A stretch of 18,449 nucleotides of DNA from Fimbriimonadaceae bacterium (GTDB lineage Bacteria > Armatimonadota > Fimbriimonadia > Fimbriimonadales > Fimbriimonadaceae), in the NCBI GenBank assembly GCA_947447315.1, contig CANFJD010000019.1, positions 1 to 18,449 of the forward strand. Direction: 5' to 3'. The position numbers were made by a program, and so were the translations under genes. Shown here piece after piece: positions 7,385-14,535 of this stretch. Each line of letters opens with the position of its first letter. The stretch's first letter is position 1. Below the pieces are notes generated by a model. The model did not search any database and was not told the origin of the DNA. It saw only the letters and a program-made list of their open reading frames with translations.

Positions 7385-7482
7385 CAGTAACTATTCGACT
7401 CAAGCTCTCCCGCCGGCGATGAAGACTCGATCGAAAATTCCAACCGATCTCCGCCTATGAGCCGCTTCAACAGCTAAATAGG

Positions 7483-7488
7483 TAGAGT
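7483..7488 (+). promoter_or_regulatory. -10 box (TAGAGT) of the ABM-domain gene
   Basis: TAGAGT is followed by CTCGGC and a GTG start, a 6-nt leaderless spacing. The -35 position is not conserved. Confidence 0.45.
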
Positions 7489-7494
7489 CTCGGC

Positions 7495-7794
7495 GTGATT
7501 GTTCTGAATGCATACGGGATGTTGAAACCGGGAACCGAGGAAGCGATGCTGGTTGCTAGCCGAAAAAATAAGGCGGTGGCGGTGACGGAAGCGGGATGTG
7601 AGCGATTCGATTTCTTATTTAGCCCCGATAATCCTCTGGCCTTCGTTTTCGTGGAAGAGTGGACCACCATGGCCGACCTTCAAGCTCACTTTGCCGATCC
7701 AAACTTCGCGAACTTCATGGCTGCTCTCGAATCTTGCATTTCCGCACCGCCCGAGATTCGCATTTTTGAAGCTACGTTGATTCCGAACCCCTGA
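7495..7794 (+). CDS. ABM-domain (antibiotic biosynthesis monooxygenase-like) protein
   Basis: This 99-aa protein is one ferredoxin-like ABM domain, similar to YgiN-type quinol monooxygenases and to small dimeric haem or flavin-free oxygenases. The pattern is: strand IVLNAYGML with KPGTEEA, a helix, EAGCERFDFLFSPDNPLAFV, VEEWTTMADLQAHFADPNFA, and a final strand EIRIFEATL. Such proteins form dimeric alpha-beta barrels; the substrate cannot be read from sequence. The start is GTG at 7495, set by the TAGAGT box 6 nt upstream; there is no Shine-Dalgarno site. The DUF6544-like gene follows after 63 bp, so the two may be co-transcribed. It is divergent from the Acg-like oxidoreductase gene, another probable redox enzyme. 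Confidence 0.85.
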   Translation: MIVLNAYGMLKPGTEEAMLVASRKNKAVAVTEAGCERFDFLFSPDNPLAFVFVEEWTTMADLQAHFADPNFANFMAALESCISAPPEIRIFEATLIPNP

Positions 7795-7857
7795 CCCCGC
7801 CAATCGGCGCGGAAATCGAAGCTTCGGCGAGCACTTGGCCGCGGGAGTCTGAAACCG

Positions 7858-8583
7858 GTGTCGAACGTAACTTCACTCTGGCAGCAGCGCTCCCTTTTGG
7901 GACCAGATAACCGTACCGCCAGTGAAGCTTTACTACCGGATCTGGCTCGAACTTATTGGCATCACTCCACCGCGGGCTCGGCGACTCTAGCGACCGCCGT
8001 CCGCCTGGAAATGACGGGCGAGATTAAGCTAAAGCGGTGGATGCCGTTCACCGCAACCCAGGTAGTGAGGACCGGCGTAGGGTTCGTCTGGTGCGCAATG
8101 GTGAAGAAAGGATTCACTTTCATCACCGGTTCCGATGAGTTCATCGACGGACAAGGGAATATGAAGTGGAAGCTGTTTGGACTGTTTCCGGTGATGGTCG
8201 GGTCTGGTCCGGATATCACACGCTCGGCGGGAGATAGGTTTGCGATGGAGCGAATTCTGCTCCCTTCATCATTTGGGAATTTTGGAACGACTTGGATCCA
8301 GGATCACAACGATTTAACGGTCAGTACAGTTGGCCTTTCATCGATACATTTGAACGTCAGCCCGACCGGAGCCATTCGAACCGTGTCGATGTTGCGGTGG
8401 GGAAATGCGAACGAATCGGCGTTTGGATTGACGCCATTCGGAGGCTTCATCGATGAGGAATCTACGTGGTGCGGCTACACCATCCCCAGTCGACTTCGTA
8501 TCGGTTGGTACTTTGGGTCCGACCGATTCGCCGAAGAGGGCGAATTCTTCCGGGCCACCATTACTCACGCTGAGTTCAAATAA
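7858..8583 (+). CDS. DUF6544-like protein
   Basis: This 241-aa protein matches the pattern I associate with the DUF6544 family: LPDLARTYWHHSTAGSATLA, VRLEMTGEIKLKRWMPFTAT, GFVWCAMVKKG, GNMKWKLFGLFPVM, SGPDITRSAGDRFAMERILL, then a C-terminal half with RWGNANESAFGLTPFGG, GGYTIPSRLRIGW-like residues and GEFFRATI. It is predicted soluble and beta-rich, with no signal peptide and no known catalytic residues; the function is unknown. The GTG start at 7858 lacks a -10 box at leaderless distance, and the best Shine-Dalgarno-like sequence (GGGAG) is about 10 nt upstream. That fits an internal gene of an operon with the ABM gene 63 bp before it. The start is the least certain part. Confidence 0.75.
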   Translation: MSNVTSLWQQRSLLGPDNRTASEALLPDLARTYWHHSTAGSATLATAVRLEMTGEIKLKRWMPFTATQVVRTGVGFVWCAMVKKGFTFITGSDEFIDGQGNMKWKLFGLFPVMVGSGPDITRSAGDRFAMERILLPSSFGNFGTTWIQDHNDLTVSTVGLSSIHLNVSPTGAIRTVSMLRWGNANESAFGLTPFGGFIDEESTWCGYTIPSRLRIGWYFGSDRFAEEGEFFRATITHAEFK

Positions 8584-8659
8584 CGCCGACGGAACTCATT
8601 GCAGCCGGCAACCTCTCACGCTTTCGGGGCCTTTGGGATATCGTAACTTCATCTTGCGG

Positions 8660-8665
8660 CATAAT
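8660..8665 (+). promoter_or_regulatory. -10 box (CATAAT) of the tandem-ABM gene
   Basis: CATAAT ends 7 nt before the ATG at 8673, again a leaderless spacing. It indicates a separate transcription start for this gene rather than read-through from the DUF6544-like gene. Confidence 0.5.
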
Positions 8666-8672
8666 CCACGAC

Positions 8673-9257
8673 ATGAGTTTGAAGTCAAAACCGGTTGTCA
8701 TCATTGCCCGGATGTATTTGCCCGCGGCGGCTCTGGAAAATGCGCTGACCTACCATCGCGAACTCAGCAAGACTCTGCACTCCACGGTAGATGGATTTGA
8801 GGGTTCCGGGTATTGGCAGAGCTACAACGATCCCACCTACACGATGATCCACTACCAATACCGCGATCAGGCGGCAGCGGAGCAGGGCCTGGTTGCGTTA
8901 GTGGATAAGCGGCCGCTAACCGAACGTTCCGACCTTATGTCCTCGCCACCCGATGTTCTCGGAATTGATATCAAGGCACGCATCGGCCGCCGGGTGACCA
9001 GCGAAGTGGGGGATTGGCTGTCCATTTCTATCCGAATGGCCGACACGGGCTACGGTCCTGAGCTGTGCGAAGAGCTTGACCGAATTTTCCATGAGATTTC
9101 GGTACTCGATGGGTTCCTCGGGGCGGAATACGGAGTGAATCAAACCTTGGATGACCAGGTAGTTGGCCTTGCTCTCTGGACCAGTCGTGAAGCGTTTGCG
9201 GCATCGGTGCCGCCCGGAACGATCTACGACGTCAACGTATTTCGTCGGCTTCTCTAG
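8673..9257 (+). CDS. Protein with two ABM-like (dimeric alpha-beta barrel) halves
   Basis: This 194-aa protein appears to contain two ferredoxin-like ABM units in tandem, which could form an intramolecular barrel. Unit 1 (about residues 7-85) runs VVIIARMYLPAAALENALTY, GFEGSGYWQSYNDPTYTMIH, YRDQAAAEQGL. Unit 2 (about 112-190) runs WLSISIRMADTGYGPELCEE, VLDGFLGAEYGVNQTLDDQV, LALWTSREAFAASV. The order strand, helix, central GFxG, strand and helix is repeated in both. No signal peptide is present and no enzymatic residue can be assigned. The start is ATG 8673, set by the CATAAT box. It is the second ABM-type gene within 1.2 kb. Family membership is inferred from fold pattern, not from a named profile. 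Confidence 0.72.
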   Translation: MSLKSKPVVIIARMYLPAAALENALTYHRELSKTLHSTVDGFEGSGYWQSYNDPTYTMIHYQYRDQAAAEQGLVALVDKRPLTERSDLMSSPPDVLGIDIKARIGRRVTSEVGDWLSISIRMADTGYGPELCEELDRIFHEISVLDGFLGAEYGVNQTLDDQVVGLALWTSREAFAASVPPGTIYDVNVFRRLL

Positions 9258-9289
9258 GGACGATGACCGCGTGATTGGCAACCTGGGCT

Positions 9290-9303
9290 GACGAACTTTC
9301 GTC
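9290..9303. promoter_or_regulatory. 14-bp dyad touching the metalloprotease -10 region
   Basis: GACGAACTTTCGTC has six-base arms around CT and ends at the base before TTATAT (9304-9309). A protein bound here would block the promoter. It resembles the dyad at 939-954 in its GA...TTCG-TC ends, which may be chance. Confidence 0.35.
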
Positions 9304-9315
9304 TTATATCAGCAT

Positions 9316-10116
9316 ATGCAGACGGAATTTTCGGGACGACGGGTAAGTCTCGGTTTCGCCCTGGTTGTGACGATGGCGGTGATTACCCCCGTTGCCCAGG
9401 CAGATATTTTTAAGCCGGGTAAGGGCGACCAAGTCAAACTCGGTCTGCGAGCGGCGGCGGATCTGCGCAAGAACGAAAATGTGCTGCCCGATAGCGATCC
9501 CCGCGTGATCACGCTACGTCGAATTGCGAAGCGATTGATGTCCACGTTCGATGACAGTAAAGAGCCGTGGCAGTACACGTTCGACGTCATCGAGTCTAAA
9601 GAGGTTAATGCGTTCGCTTTGCCCGGCGGCCCCGTATTTTTTTACACGGGGTTGCTGGAAAAGATGACGACTGAGGATGAGATTGCCGGCGTCATGGGCC
9701 ACGAATTGACCCACGTTCGGAAGGAGCACTGGGCGTACTCGTACCGCGACTCGATGAAGGCTAACGGCATTCTCACCATTGCCAGCATCTTTGGTGCCCC
9801 CAGCGGATTGCTTCAAGCTGGTGCCATTACTAACGAAATGCTGCTGGAAACCGGATTTTCTCGTAAGCATGAGAAAGAAGCCGATGAAGGCGGCTTCAAC
9901 ATGATGATCGCGGCCGGATTCAATCCCGAGGGTATGGCCCGGACATTTGAAACGCTCAAGAGTATGAGCGGCGACAAGCCTCCGGAGTTCCTGAGCACCC
10001 ACCCTGACGATGGGAAACGAGTAGCGTTCATTCGGGAGCTGGCGAAGAAGAGCAAGAAGATTTTTCCGGATGAAACTCCCCTGGATCTCCGAAAAGGTAA
10101 GGGAGTTTCGGGTTAG
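9316..10116 (+). CDS. Exported M48-family zinc metalloprotease
   Basis: This 266-aa protein is a periplasmic or secreted peptidase of family M48, the group that includes BepA/LoiP-type quality-control proteases. A signal peptide spans about residues 1-29 (hydrophobic core LGFALVVTMAVITP, cleavage near AQA-DI). The zinc site is HELTH at 129-133, with the third ligand Glu188 in EKEADEGGFNM. The segment NAFALPGGPVFFYTGLL just before the active site and the end THPDDGKRVAFIREL are standard for the family. No TPR repeats follow, so it is a short, single-domain form. The ATG at 9316 lies 6 nt after TTATAT (or 5 after TATATC), consistent with a leaderless mRNA, and there is no Shine-Dalgarno site. 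Confidence 0.95.
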   Translation: MQTEFSGRRVSLGFALVVTMAVITPVAQADIFKPGKGDQVKLGLRAAADLRKNENVLPDSDPRVITLRRIAKRLMSTFDDSKEPWQYTFDVIESKEVNAFALPGGPVFFYTGLLEKMTTEDEIAGVMGHELTHVRKEHWAYSYRDSMKANGILTIASIFGAPSGLLQAGAITNEMLLETGFSRKHEKEADEGGFNMMIAAGFNPEGMARTFETLKSMSGDKPPEFLSTHPDDGKRVAFIRELAKKSKKIFPDETPLDLRKGKGVSG

Positions 10117-10121
10117 TTAGG

Positions 10122-10139
10122 CATGTCTGCGCAGATATG
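10122..10139. promoter_or_regulatory. 18-bp dyad around TCTGCGCAGA
   Basis: CATGTCTGCGCAGATATG has one mismatched pair; its core TCTGCGCAGA is a perfect 10-bp palindrome. There is no loop, so it cannot form a good RNA hairpin and is more likely a protein site. It lies 6 bp after the metalloprotease stop and 54 bp before the TATAAT of the next gene. Confidence 0.35.
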
Positions 10140-10193
10140 ATGCATTTTCTACGCAAGGTGAACTTTTGGTGTCTAATCAAGTCCCAACGGCGA

Positions 10194-10199
10194 TATAAT
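10194..10199 (+). promoter_or_regulatory. -10 box (consensus TATAAT) of the class V aminotransferase gene
   Basis: A perfect TATAAT ends 7 nt before the ATG at 10207. No matching -35 hexamer is seen at 17 nt. It is the best -10 element in the window and implies a leaderless transcript. Confidence 0.6.
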
Positions 10200-10206
10200 C
10201 CCGCGC

Positions 10207-11424
10207 ATGAATCCGTTTCCATCGATGGAAGAAATTCGTGCTCAGTTCCCGGCTCTCGCGTCGGAAACGCGATTCATGGAAAACGCCGGCGGCAGCCAAG
10301 TCCCTCGCTCGGTCATTGAAGCCACCGCTAAATATTTTGAAACCAGCTACGTACAGGTTGGGGCGGGATACCCAGAATCCGACGCCGCCACGGGAACCGT
10401 GGATCTGGCCCACGATTTTGCCAACGAGTTTGTAAACGCCGGGGCACGCGGTCAATGCATCCTGGGGCCGTCTACCAGCACGCTGCTGGCTAGTGTCGCT
10501 CGGGCTTACGTGCGTACGTTACGCGCGGGCGATGAGATCATCGTTTCTCTTGCGAACCACGAATCCAACATCGGTCCTTGGGTTTGGCTGGAAGAGACTC
10601 TGGGAGTTCGCGTGATCTGGTGGCCGACCGACCCGAACACTTACATCGTTGATCCTCGAACGCTTTCACCCCTCATCAATAGCCGTACGCGACTGATCTG
10701 CGTCCCCCACGTGAGTAATTTGGTGGGGCACGTCACGGACATTAAGGCTATCACCCGTATCGCCCACCTGATGGGAGCCGAAGTGGTGGTGGATGGCGTG
10801 GCCTTTGCCCCACACCGAGCCGTGGATGTCGCGGCCCTGGATGCCGACTGGTACGTTTTTAGCACCTATAAGGTCTTTGGGCCGCACATGGCGGCCCTGT
10901 ACGGAAAGAGCCTGTCGTGGGCGCCTTTGACTGGCCCCAACCACTTCTTTATCCCGCGTGACGATATCCGTCATAAATGGGAGCTAGGGGGTCCGAGTCA
11001 CGAAGCTTGTGCCGGTTGGCTGGGTTTACGGTCGTACCTCTCGTTCTTGGCCGGATCGGAGTACGAAGGCCGCAAGACGGTAGAGTCCAGTTTCTCACGC
11101 ATGGAGACGCTGGAACGGCGGCTGACTGAAAAGTTGCTTCAGTTCTTTAGCCAGAACCCGAATGTGACGGTGGTGGGGCCGGGGATGGGAGCCGATCGAT
11201 TGCCGACCGTCAGTTTCATCCACCGCGTTAAGTCTTCGGCGGAAGTTGCCCACGCCCTGCAGATTCGCGGTTTTGCCGTGCGGCACGGTCACATGTACGC
11301 ATACCGATTGTGCGAGTCTTTGGGCGTCGCACCCGAAGACGGCGTCGTCCGCATTTCGTTGGTGCATTACAACACGGCAAAGGAAGTGGAAGCCTTAGTC
11401 GCCGCGTTGGGCGAAGTGCTGTAG
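10207..11424 (+). CDS. Cysteine-desulfurase-like class V aminotransferase family protein
   Basis: This 405-aa protein is a fold-type I PLP enzyme of the cysteine desulfurase-like family (TIGR01976 type). Visible features: FMENAGGSQVPRSV at the N-terminus; GPSTSTLL phosphate loop near 88; NHESNIGPW with the PLP-stacking His118; VVVDGVAFAPH with Asp196 facing the PLP nitrogen; STYKVFGPH with the Schiff-base Lys222. In SufS the motif RTGHHC ends in the catalytic cysteine; here the aligned motif is RHGHMY (residues 359-364), so the cysteine is Tyr364. It is therefore unlikely to be a normal cysteine desulfurase and may act as a lyase, epimerase or transaminase on another substrate. No suf or isc genes are adjacent. 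The ATG is set by the TATAAT box. Confidence 0.88.
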   Translation: MNPFPSMEEIRAQFPALASETRFMENAGGSQVPRSVIEATAKYFETSYVQVGAGYPESDAATGTVDLAHDFANEFVNAGARGQCILGPSTSTLLASVARAYVRTLRAGDEIIVSLANHESNIGPWVWLEETLGVRVIWWPTDPNTYIVDPRTLSPLINSRTRLICVPHVSNLVGHVTDIKAITRIAHLMGAEVVVDGVAFAPHRAVDVAALDADWYVFSTYKVFGPHMAALYGKSLSWAPLTGPNHFFIPRDDIRHKWELGGPSHEACAGWLGLRSYLSFLAGSEYEGRKTVESSFSRMETLERRLTEKLLQFFSQNPNVTVVGPGMGADRLPTVSFIHRVKSSAEVAHALQIRGFAVRHGHMYAYRLCESLGVAPEDGVVRISLVHYNTAKEVEALVAALGEVL

Positions 11425-11462
11425 CAAAATCTCGTTCGTCGCGGGAAGCGTCACAATGATGT

Positions 11463-12083
11463 ATGGATTCCTCATCTTCCCGCGATCACAACTCCGACGG
11501 TAAAGAGCCGTATCGCCTAAAGCTGGGGGATGAACTCAACGGTACGGTTGTGAAGCCACTGGGGGGTAGCCGGTACCAAATTAAGTGTCGGCACGCTCCG
11601 AACGGCTTTTCAGTGACCCTTCACACGTTGCGTTCGGAGGAAGTGGAAGAAGGCCATCACTCGACGTTTTGGGTCGCCAAAATTGTCCCCGTGCGCGGCG
11701 AGATTCTGGTGCGCGAAGGCGATTTTGGCCGGCTGCCAATCAGCCCATCCATGGCGCCACGCTACCTCACCGCGATTCGCGGTTTGCTTTCTGACGATGC
11801 TCCGTCGGGCGATGCCCTCGGGGAAGCCAAGGCAATGGTCGGTCGAATCGCGAAACAGAATCAAGCCGATTGGCTCACCGTCTGGCGGCTATTGGGTGAA
11901 CCGGGTGCGGGAGATTGCCGGCGCTTGGTATCGCTGATTGATGAGTTGAAGCGAGTGATCAAGGAAGAACCGGATCAAATCACCGGCATTCAGGGGCTAA
12001 TCCGGGAAGAGTTTGGCGGCGCATTAACGTCGGCCACGCGCCGACTGACAAAATTGATTGATGGGACCAGTTCCCGCGATTGA
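11463..12083 (+). CDS. Hypothetical cytoplasmic protein, possible N-terminal OB-fold
   Basis: I do not recognise this 206-aa protein. After a Ser-rich start, residues about 17-80 (LKLGDELNGTVVKPLGGSRY, QIKCR, VTLHTLRSEEVEEGHHSTFW, VAKIVPVRGEILV) have the strand order and glycine pattern of an S1/OB-type barrel, so RNA or DNA binding is possible. The C-terminal half is helical and charged (LIDELKRVIKEEPDQITGIQ and a final RRLTKLID). No signal peptide or membrane segment is seen. The ATG at 11463 lies 5 nt after CACAAT, a weaker version of the leaderless pattern. It begins 38 bp after the aminotransferase stop, so read-through is also possible. Confidence 0.72.
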   Translation: MDSSSSRDHNSDGKEPYRLKLGDELNGTVVKPLGGSRYQIKCRHAPNGFSVTLHTLRSEEVEEGHHSTFWVAKIVPVRGEILVREGDFGRLPISPSMAPRYLTAIRGLLSDDAPSGDALGEAKAMVGRIAKQNQADWLTVWRLLGEPGAGDCRRLVSLIDELKRVIKEEPDQITGIQGLIREEFGGALTSATRRLTKLIDGTSSRD

Positions 12084-12108
12084 TTAGTTAGTCCAGATTG
12101 GCGATAAT
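12080..12108 (+). promoter_or_regulatory. Promoter of the fucosidase gene, TTGATT-N17-GATAAT
   Basis: TTGATT (12080-12085) and GATAAT (12103-12108) are exactly 17 nt apart, and the -10 box ends 6 nt before the GTG at 12115. The -35 element overlaps the stop codon of the preceding gene. This is the most complete promoter in the window and supports the GTG start. Confidence 0.65.
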
Positions 12109-12114
12109 GTCTGC

Positions 12115-13551
12115 GTGACTTCGCTTGTCGCGCTGGCAATGATGATGGCTTCTCCTGATATCGCTCCGGCTCCGTATGGGGCTCTTCCTTCGGCTCGGCA
12201 GTTGGCTTGGCATCAGCTGGAGACCTACGCTTTCATCCACTTTTCTCCCAACACCTTTACCGATAAGGAGTGGGGCTACGGCGACGAGGATCCGGCGATT
12301 TTTAACCCCACCGACTTTGATGCGAATCAGATCGTGGAATCCATCCGGGCGGGGGGACTGAAAGGCATCATCCTGGTCTGCAAGCACCACGACGGCCTGT
12401 GCCTGTGGCCCACCCAGACGACCGACCACAACATTTCTCGCAGCCCGTGGCGCAACGGAAAGGGCGACCTGGTACGGGAAATTTCCGATGCCTGCCGCCG
12501 GCACGGAATGAAATTTGGCGTCTACCTTTCGCCTTGGGACCGCAACAATGCGCATTACGGCAAGCCGGAATATGTCGATATCTATCGGAAGCAACTCACC
12601 GAACTGCTAACCCATTACGGCCCCATCTTTGAGGTGTGGCACGACGGGGCGAACGGCGGGGACGGCTTCTACGGCGGCGCACGGGAATCGCGGCAAATTG
12701 ATCGCCGCAGCTACTACGGATGGCCCGAGACCTGGAACTTGGTACGTAAGCTACAGCCCAATGCGGTGATTTTTAGCGACGTGGGACCGGACATCCGCTG
12801 GGTAGGCAACGAATCGGGCTTCGCCGCCGAAACCAGCTGGGCCACCTATGACCCGGTCGGTGAAGACGGCACCCTGGCCGCTCCCGGTTTTACGCGCTAT
12901 GCCGAAGGGGAAACCGGGCATCGTAACGGCACCCATTGGCTGCCCGCCGAATGCGATGTTTCCATCCGTCCGGGCTGGTTTTGGCACGCGGCCGAGGATG
13001 ATAAAGTCCGATCGGTCGAAAACCTCAAGGACCTTTATTACAAGTCCGTTGGTCGCGGCGGCAGCTTCCTGCTCAACGTTCCGCCCGATCGACGCGGTCG
13101 GGTTCACGATCAGGATGTCGCCTCGCTGCGGGGCTTTGGGAATTGGCTGAAGAGTGCCTTCGCGCAAGATTTGGCGCGAGGAGCGAAAGTTTCGGCAAGC
13201 GATACTCGCGGAGCCACCTTCGCCGCGTCGCGATCAACAGACGGCAAGGCGGACACGTATTTCGCTACGCCCGATGGAGTCACGACGGCGACGCTCACCC
13301 TGGACTTTGGGCATCCGGTGACACTGGATACTATCCGCATTCGGGAGGCGATCGTCCTGGGGCAACGCATCGATACGTTCAAAATATCTGCTGACGGGGA
13401 CGAGGTGGCCAGCGGCACCAGCGTGGGTTCGTGCCGGTTGGTGAAGTTCGCCAAGCCGATCACGACCGCGCGACTCACGGTGCAATTCACCGCCAGCGCG
13501 CCGATCACCATCTCGGAATTGGGCGTCTTTCGGACCGAGAGTCCGAACTGA
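12115..13551 (+). CDS. Alpha-L-fucosidase, GH29, with C-terminal F5/8-type domain
   Basis: This 478-aa enzyme would hydrolyse alpha-L-fucosides outside the cytoplasm. A short hydrophobic start (residues 1-19) may be a signal peptide. The GH29 barrel (about 25-350) has YAFIHFSPNTFTDKEWGYGD, the fucose-site KHHDGLCLWP (His91-His92-Asp93), KFGVYLSPWDRNN, and EVWHDGANGGDG. Asp177 in WHDG is the expected nucleophile; the WHDGANGGDGFYGG form fits bacterial GH29 relatives of the Bacteroides type. Residues about 352-475 form a jelly-roll domain of the discoidin/F5-8C type (DFGHPVTLDTIRIRE, IDTFKISADG), probably for carbohydrate binding. The GTG start is supported by the TTGATT/GATAAT promoter 6 nt away. 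The gene is followed by a strong hairpin. Confidence 0.94.
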   Translation: MTSLVALAMMMASPDIAPAPYGALPSARQLAWHQLETYAFIHFSPNTFTDKEWGYGDEDPAIFNPTDFDANQIVESIRAGGLKGIILVCKHHDGLCLWPTQTTDHNISRSPWRNGKGDLVREISDACRRHGMKFGVYLSPWDRNNAHYGKPEYVDIYRKQLTELLTHYGPIFEVWHDGANGGDGFYGGARESRQIDRRSYYGWPETWNLVRKLQPNAVIFSDVGPDIRWVGNESGFAAETSWATYDPVGEDGTLAAPGFTRYAEGETGHRNGTHWLPAECDVSIRPGWFWHAAEDDKVRSVENLKDLYYKSVGRGGSFLLNVPPDRRGRVHDQDVASLRGFGNWLKSAFAQDLARGAKVSASDTRGATFAASRSTDGKADTYFATPDGVTTATLTLDFGHPVTLDTIRIREAIVLGQRIDTFKISADGDEVASGTSVGSCRLVKFAKPITTARLTVQFTASAPITISELGVFRTESPN

Positions 13552-13576
13552 CTCCCGGAACAGCAGAACCGTGACT

Positions 13577-13605
13577 GCAGCCCCGGGATGGTAGCCCGGG
13601 GCTGC
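13577..13605. terminator. Strong GC-rich hairpin between convergent genes
   Basis: Arms GCAGCCCCGGG (13577-13587) and CCCGGGGCTGC (13595-13605) pair perfectly over 11 bp around ATGGTAG. It lies between the fucosidase stop and the convergent gene's stop and could stop transcription from both sides. No T-run follows on either strand, so it is not a classical intrinsic terminator. Confidence 0.5.
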
Positions 13606-13612
13606 GGCGAGA

Positions 13613-14533
13613 CTAGAACTGCACGGAATGCCAGAGATTTTTGTCGGGGTCTACCGGGATTGAAATCTCGAAGCCGTGTTTCACCGAAGTTACGAACGAC
13701 TCGCGCAAGAACTTCAACGCGGAGGCATCATCGGAAAATCCGAGAGCCTTCGCCGAGTTGCCGACCATACGGGTGAGAGCATCCTTCGTGGCTGGCGACA
13801 TGGTTGCGAATTGCCCCGGGGTGAGGCCATCGTTAATGTCGGTCAACTTTGATGCGACGGATTTACACGTCGATCGAAACTCGGTTTCCGCGGCTTCGGC
13901 TAGTTCGTCAATCTTTTCGCCAAATTCTCTAATCGCCTTGGTTTGTATACGGGGAACAGCAGTATCTCGGAAAACAAACTGCCAGGATGCACTCCGGGAC
14001 GGCACTGCTGCAGGAACCGCCAGGGGAGCAGGTGCTGGAGCCGGAGCGTTTCGCACCGATTCTAAAGCACTTTCGTTTGCTTCCGGATCTCTTTCAATGG
14101 GCGAATTCAGGACCACGGTGCGTCCATCGGCACCTCTCAACTGTAAATAAGTTACCGGGGCGAAGACAGCCATGGAACTTCCGGCAGGTTGGTATGGTAA
14201 CCCTAGTTCTATCCTTAATTGATCAGACGCCTCCCTTGGAAGGTCGGCCATGCGGAAGGTTTTGCCTCGAGACGATAGCACGCTGGCAAGGGCTCTAAGA
14301 AGGCCCAAGCGCCCAGAAAACCCCGAGTAAGTGACATCCTTTGTGTAGAAGCGATAATTTTTTGTTTCGATTACATCTAGTCCCAGATCTTTTCGAATCG
14401 CCTCTGCAGTAGCATCGTCGGCAGTTAGTATTTGTTCTATACGAGCTGACGGCTTCCCGATCAACCCCAAAACCAATACATTCTCAATTTTTGCTACAGG
14501 GAGAAATGCACCGAGAAATATAGTGCTCAGCAT
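13613..14533 (-). CDS. Exported two-domain protein of unknown function
   Basis: I do not recognise this 306-aa protein. The first residues (MLSTIFLGAFLPVA) may be a short signal peptide. An N-terminal domain (about 15-160) is separated from a C-terminal domain (about 180-306) by a linker of Ala-Pro repeats (APAPAPAPLAVPAAVP, residues 163-178). The N-terminal part contains LGLDVIETKNYRFYTKDVTY, the C-terminal part is mainly helical (EFGEKIDELAEAAETEF, then SPATKDALTRMVGNSAKALG). The ATG has a perfect Shine-Dalgarno GGAGG 6 nt before it, formed by the terminal glycine codons of the preceding gene; the intergenic distance is 2 nt. The pair therefore forms one operon, translated in a coupled way. 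Confidence 0.78.
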   Translation of the reverse strand: MLSTIFLGAFLPVAKIENVLVLGLIGKPSARIEQILTADDATAEAIRKDLGLDVIETKNYRFYTKDVTYSGFSGRLGLLRALASVLSSRGKTFRMADLPREASDQLRIELGLPYQPAGSSMAVFAPVTYLQLRGADGRTVVLNSPIERDPEANESALESVRNAPAPAPAPLAVPAAVPSRSASWQFVFRDTAVPRIQTKAIREFGEKIDELAEAAETEFRSTCKSVASKLTDINDGLTPGQFATMSPATKDALTRMVGNSAKALGFSDDASALKFLRESFVTSVKHGFEISIPVDPDKNLWHSVQF

Positions 14534-14535
14534 CT

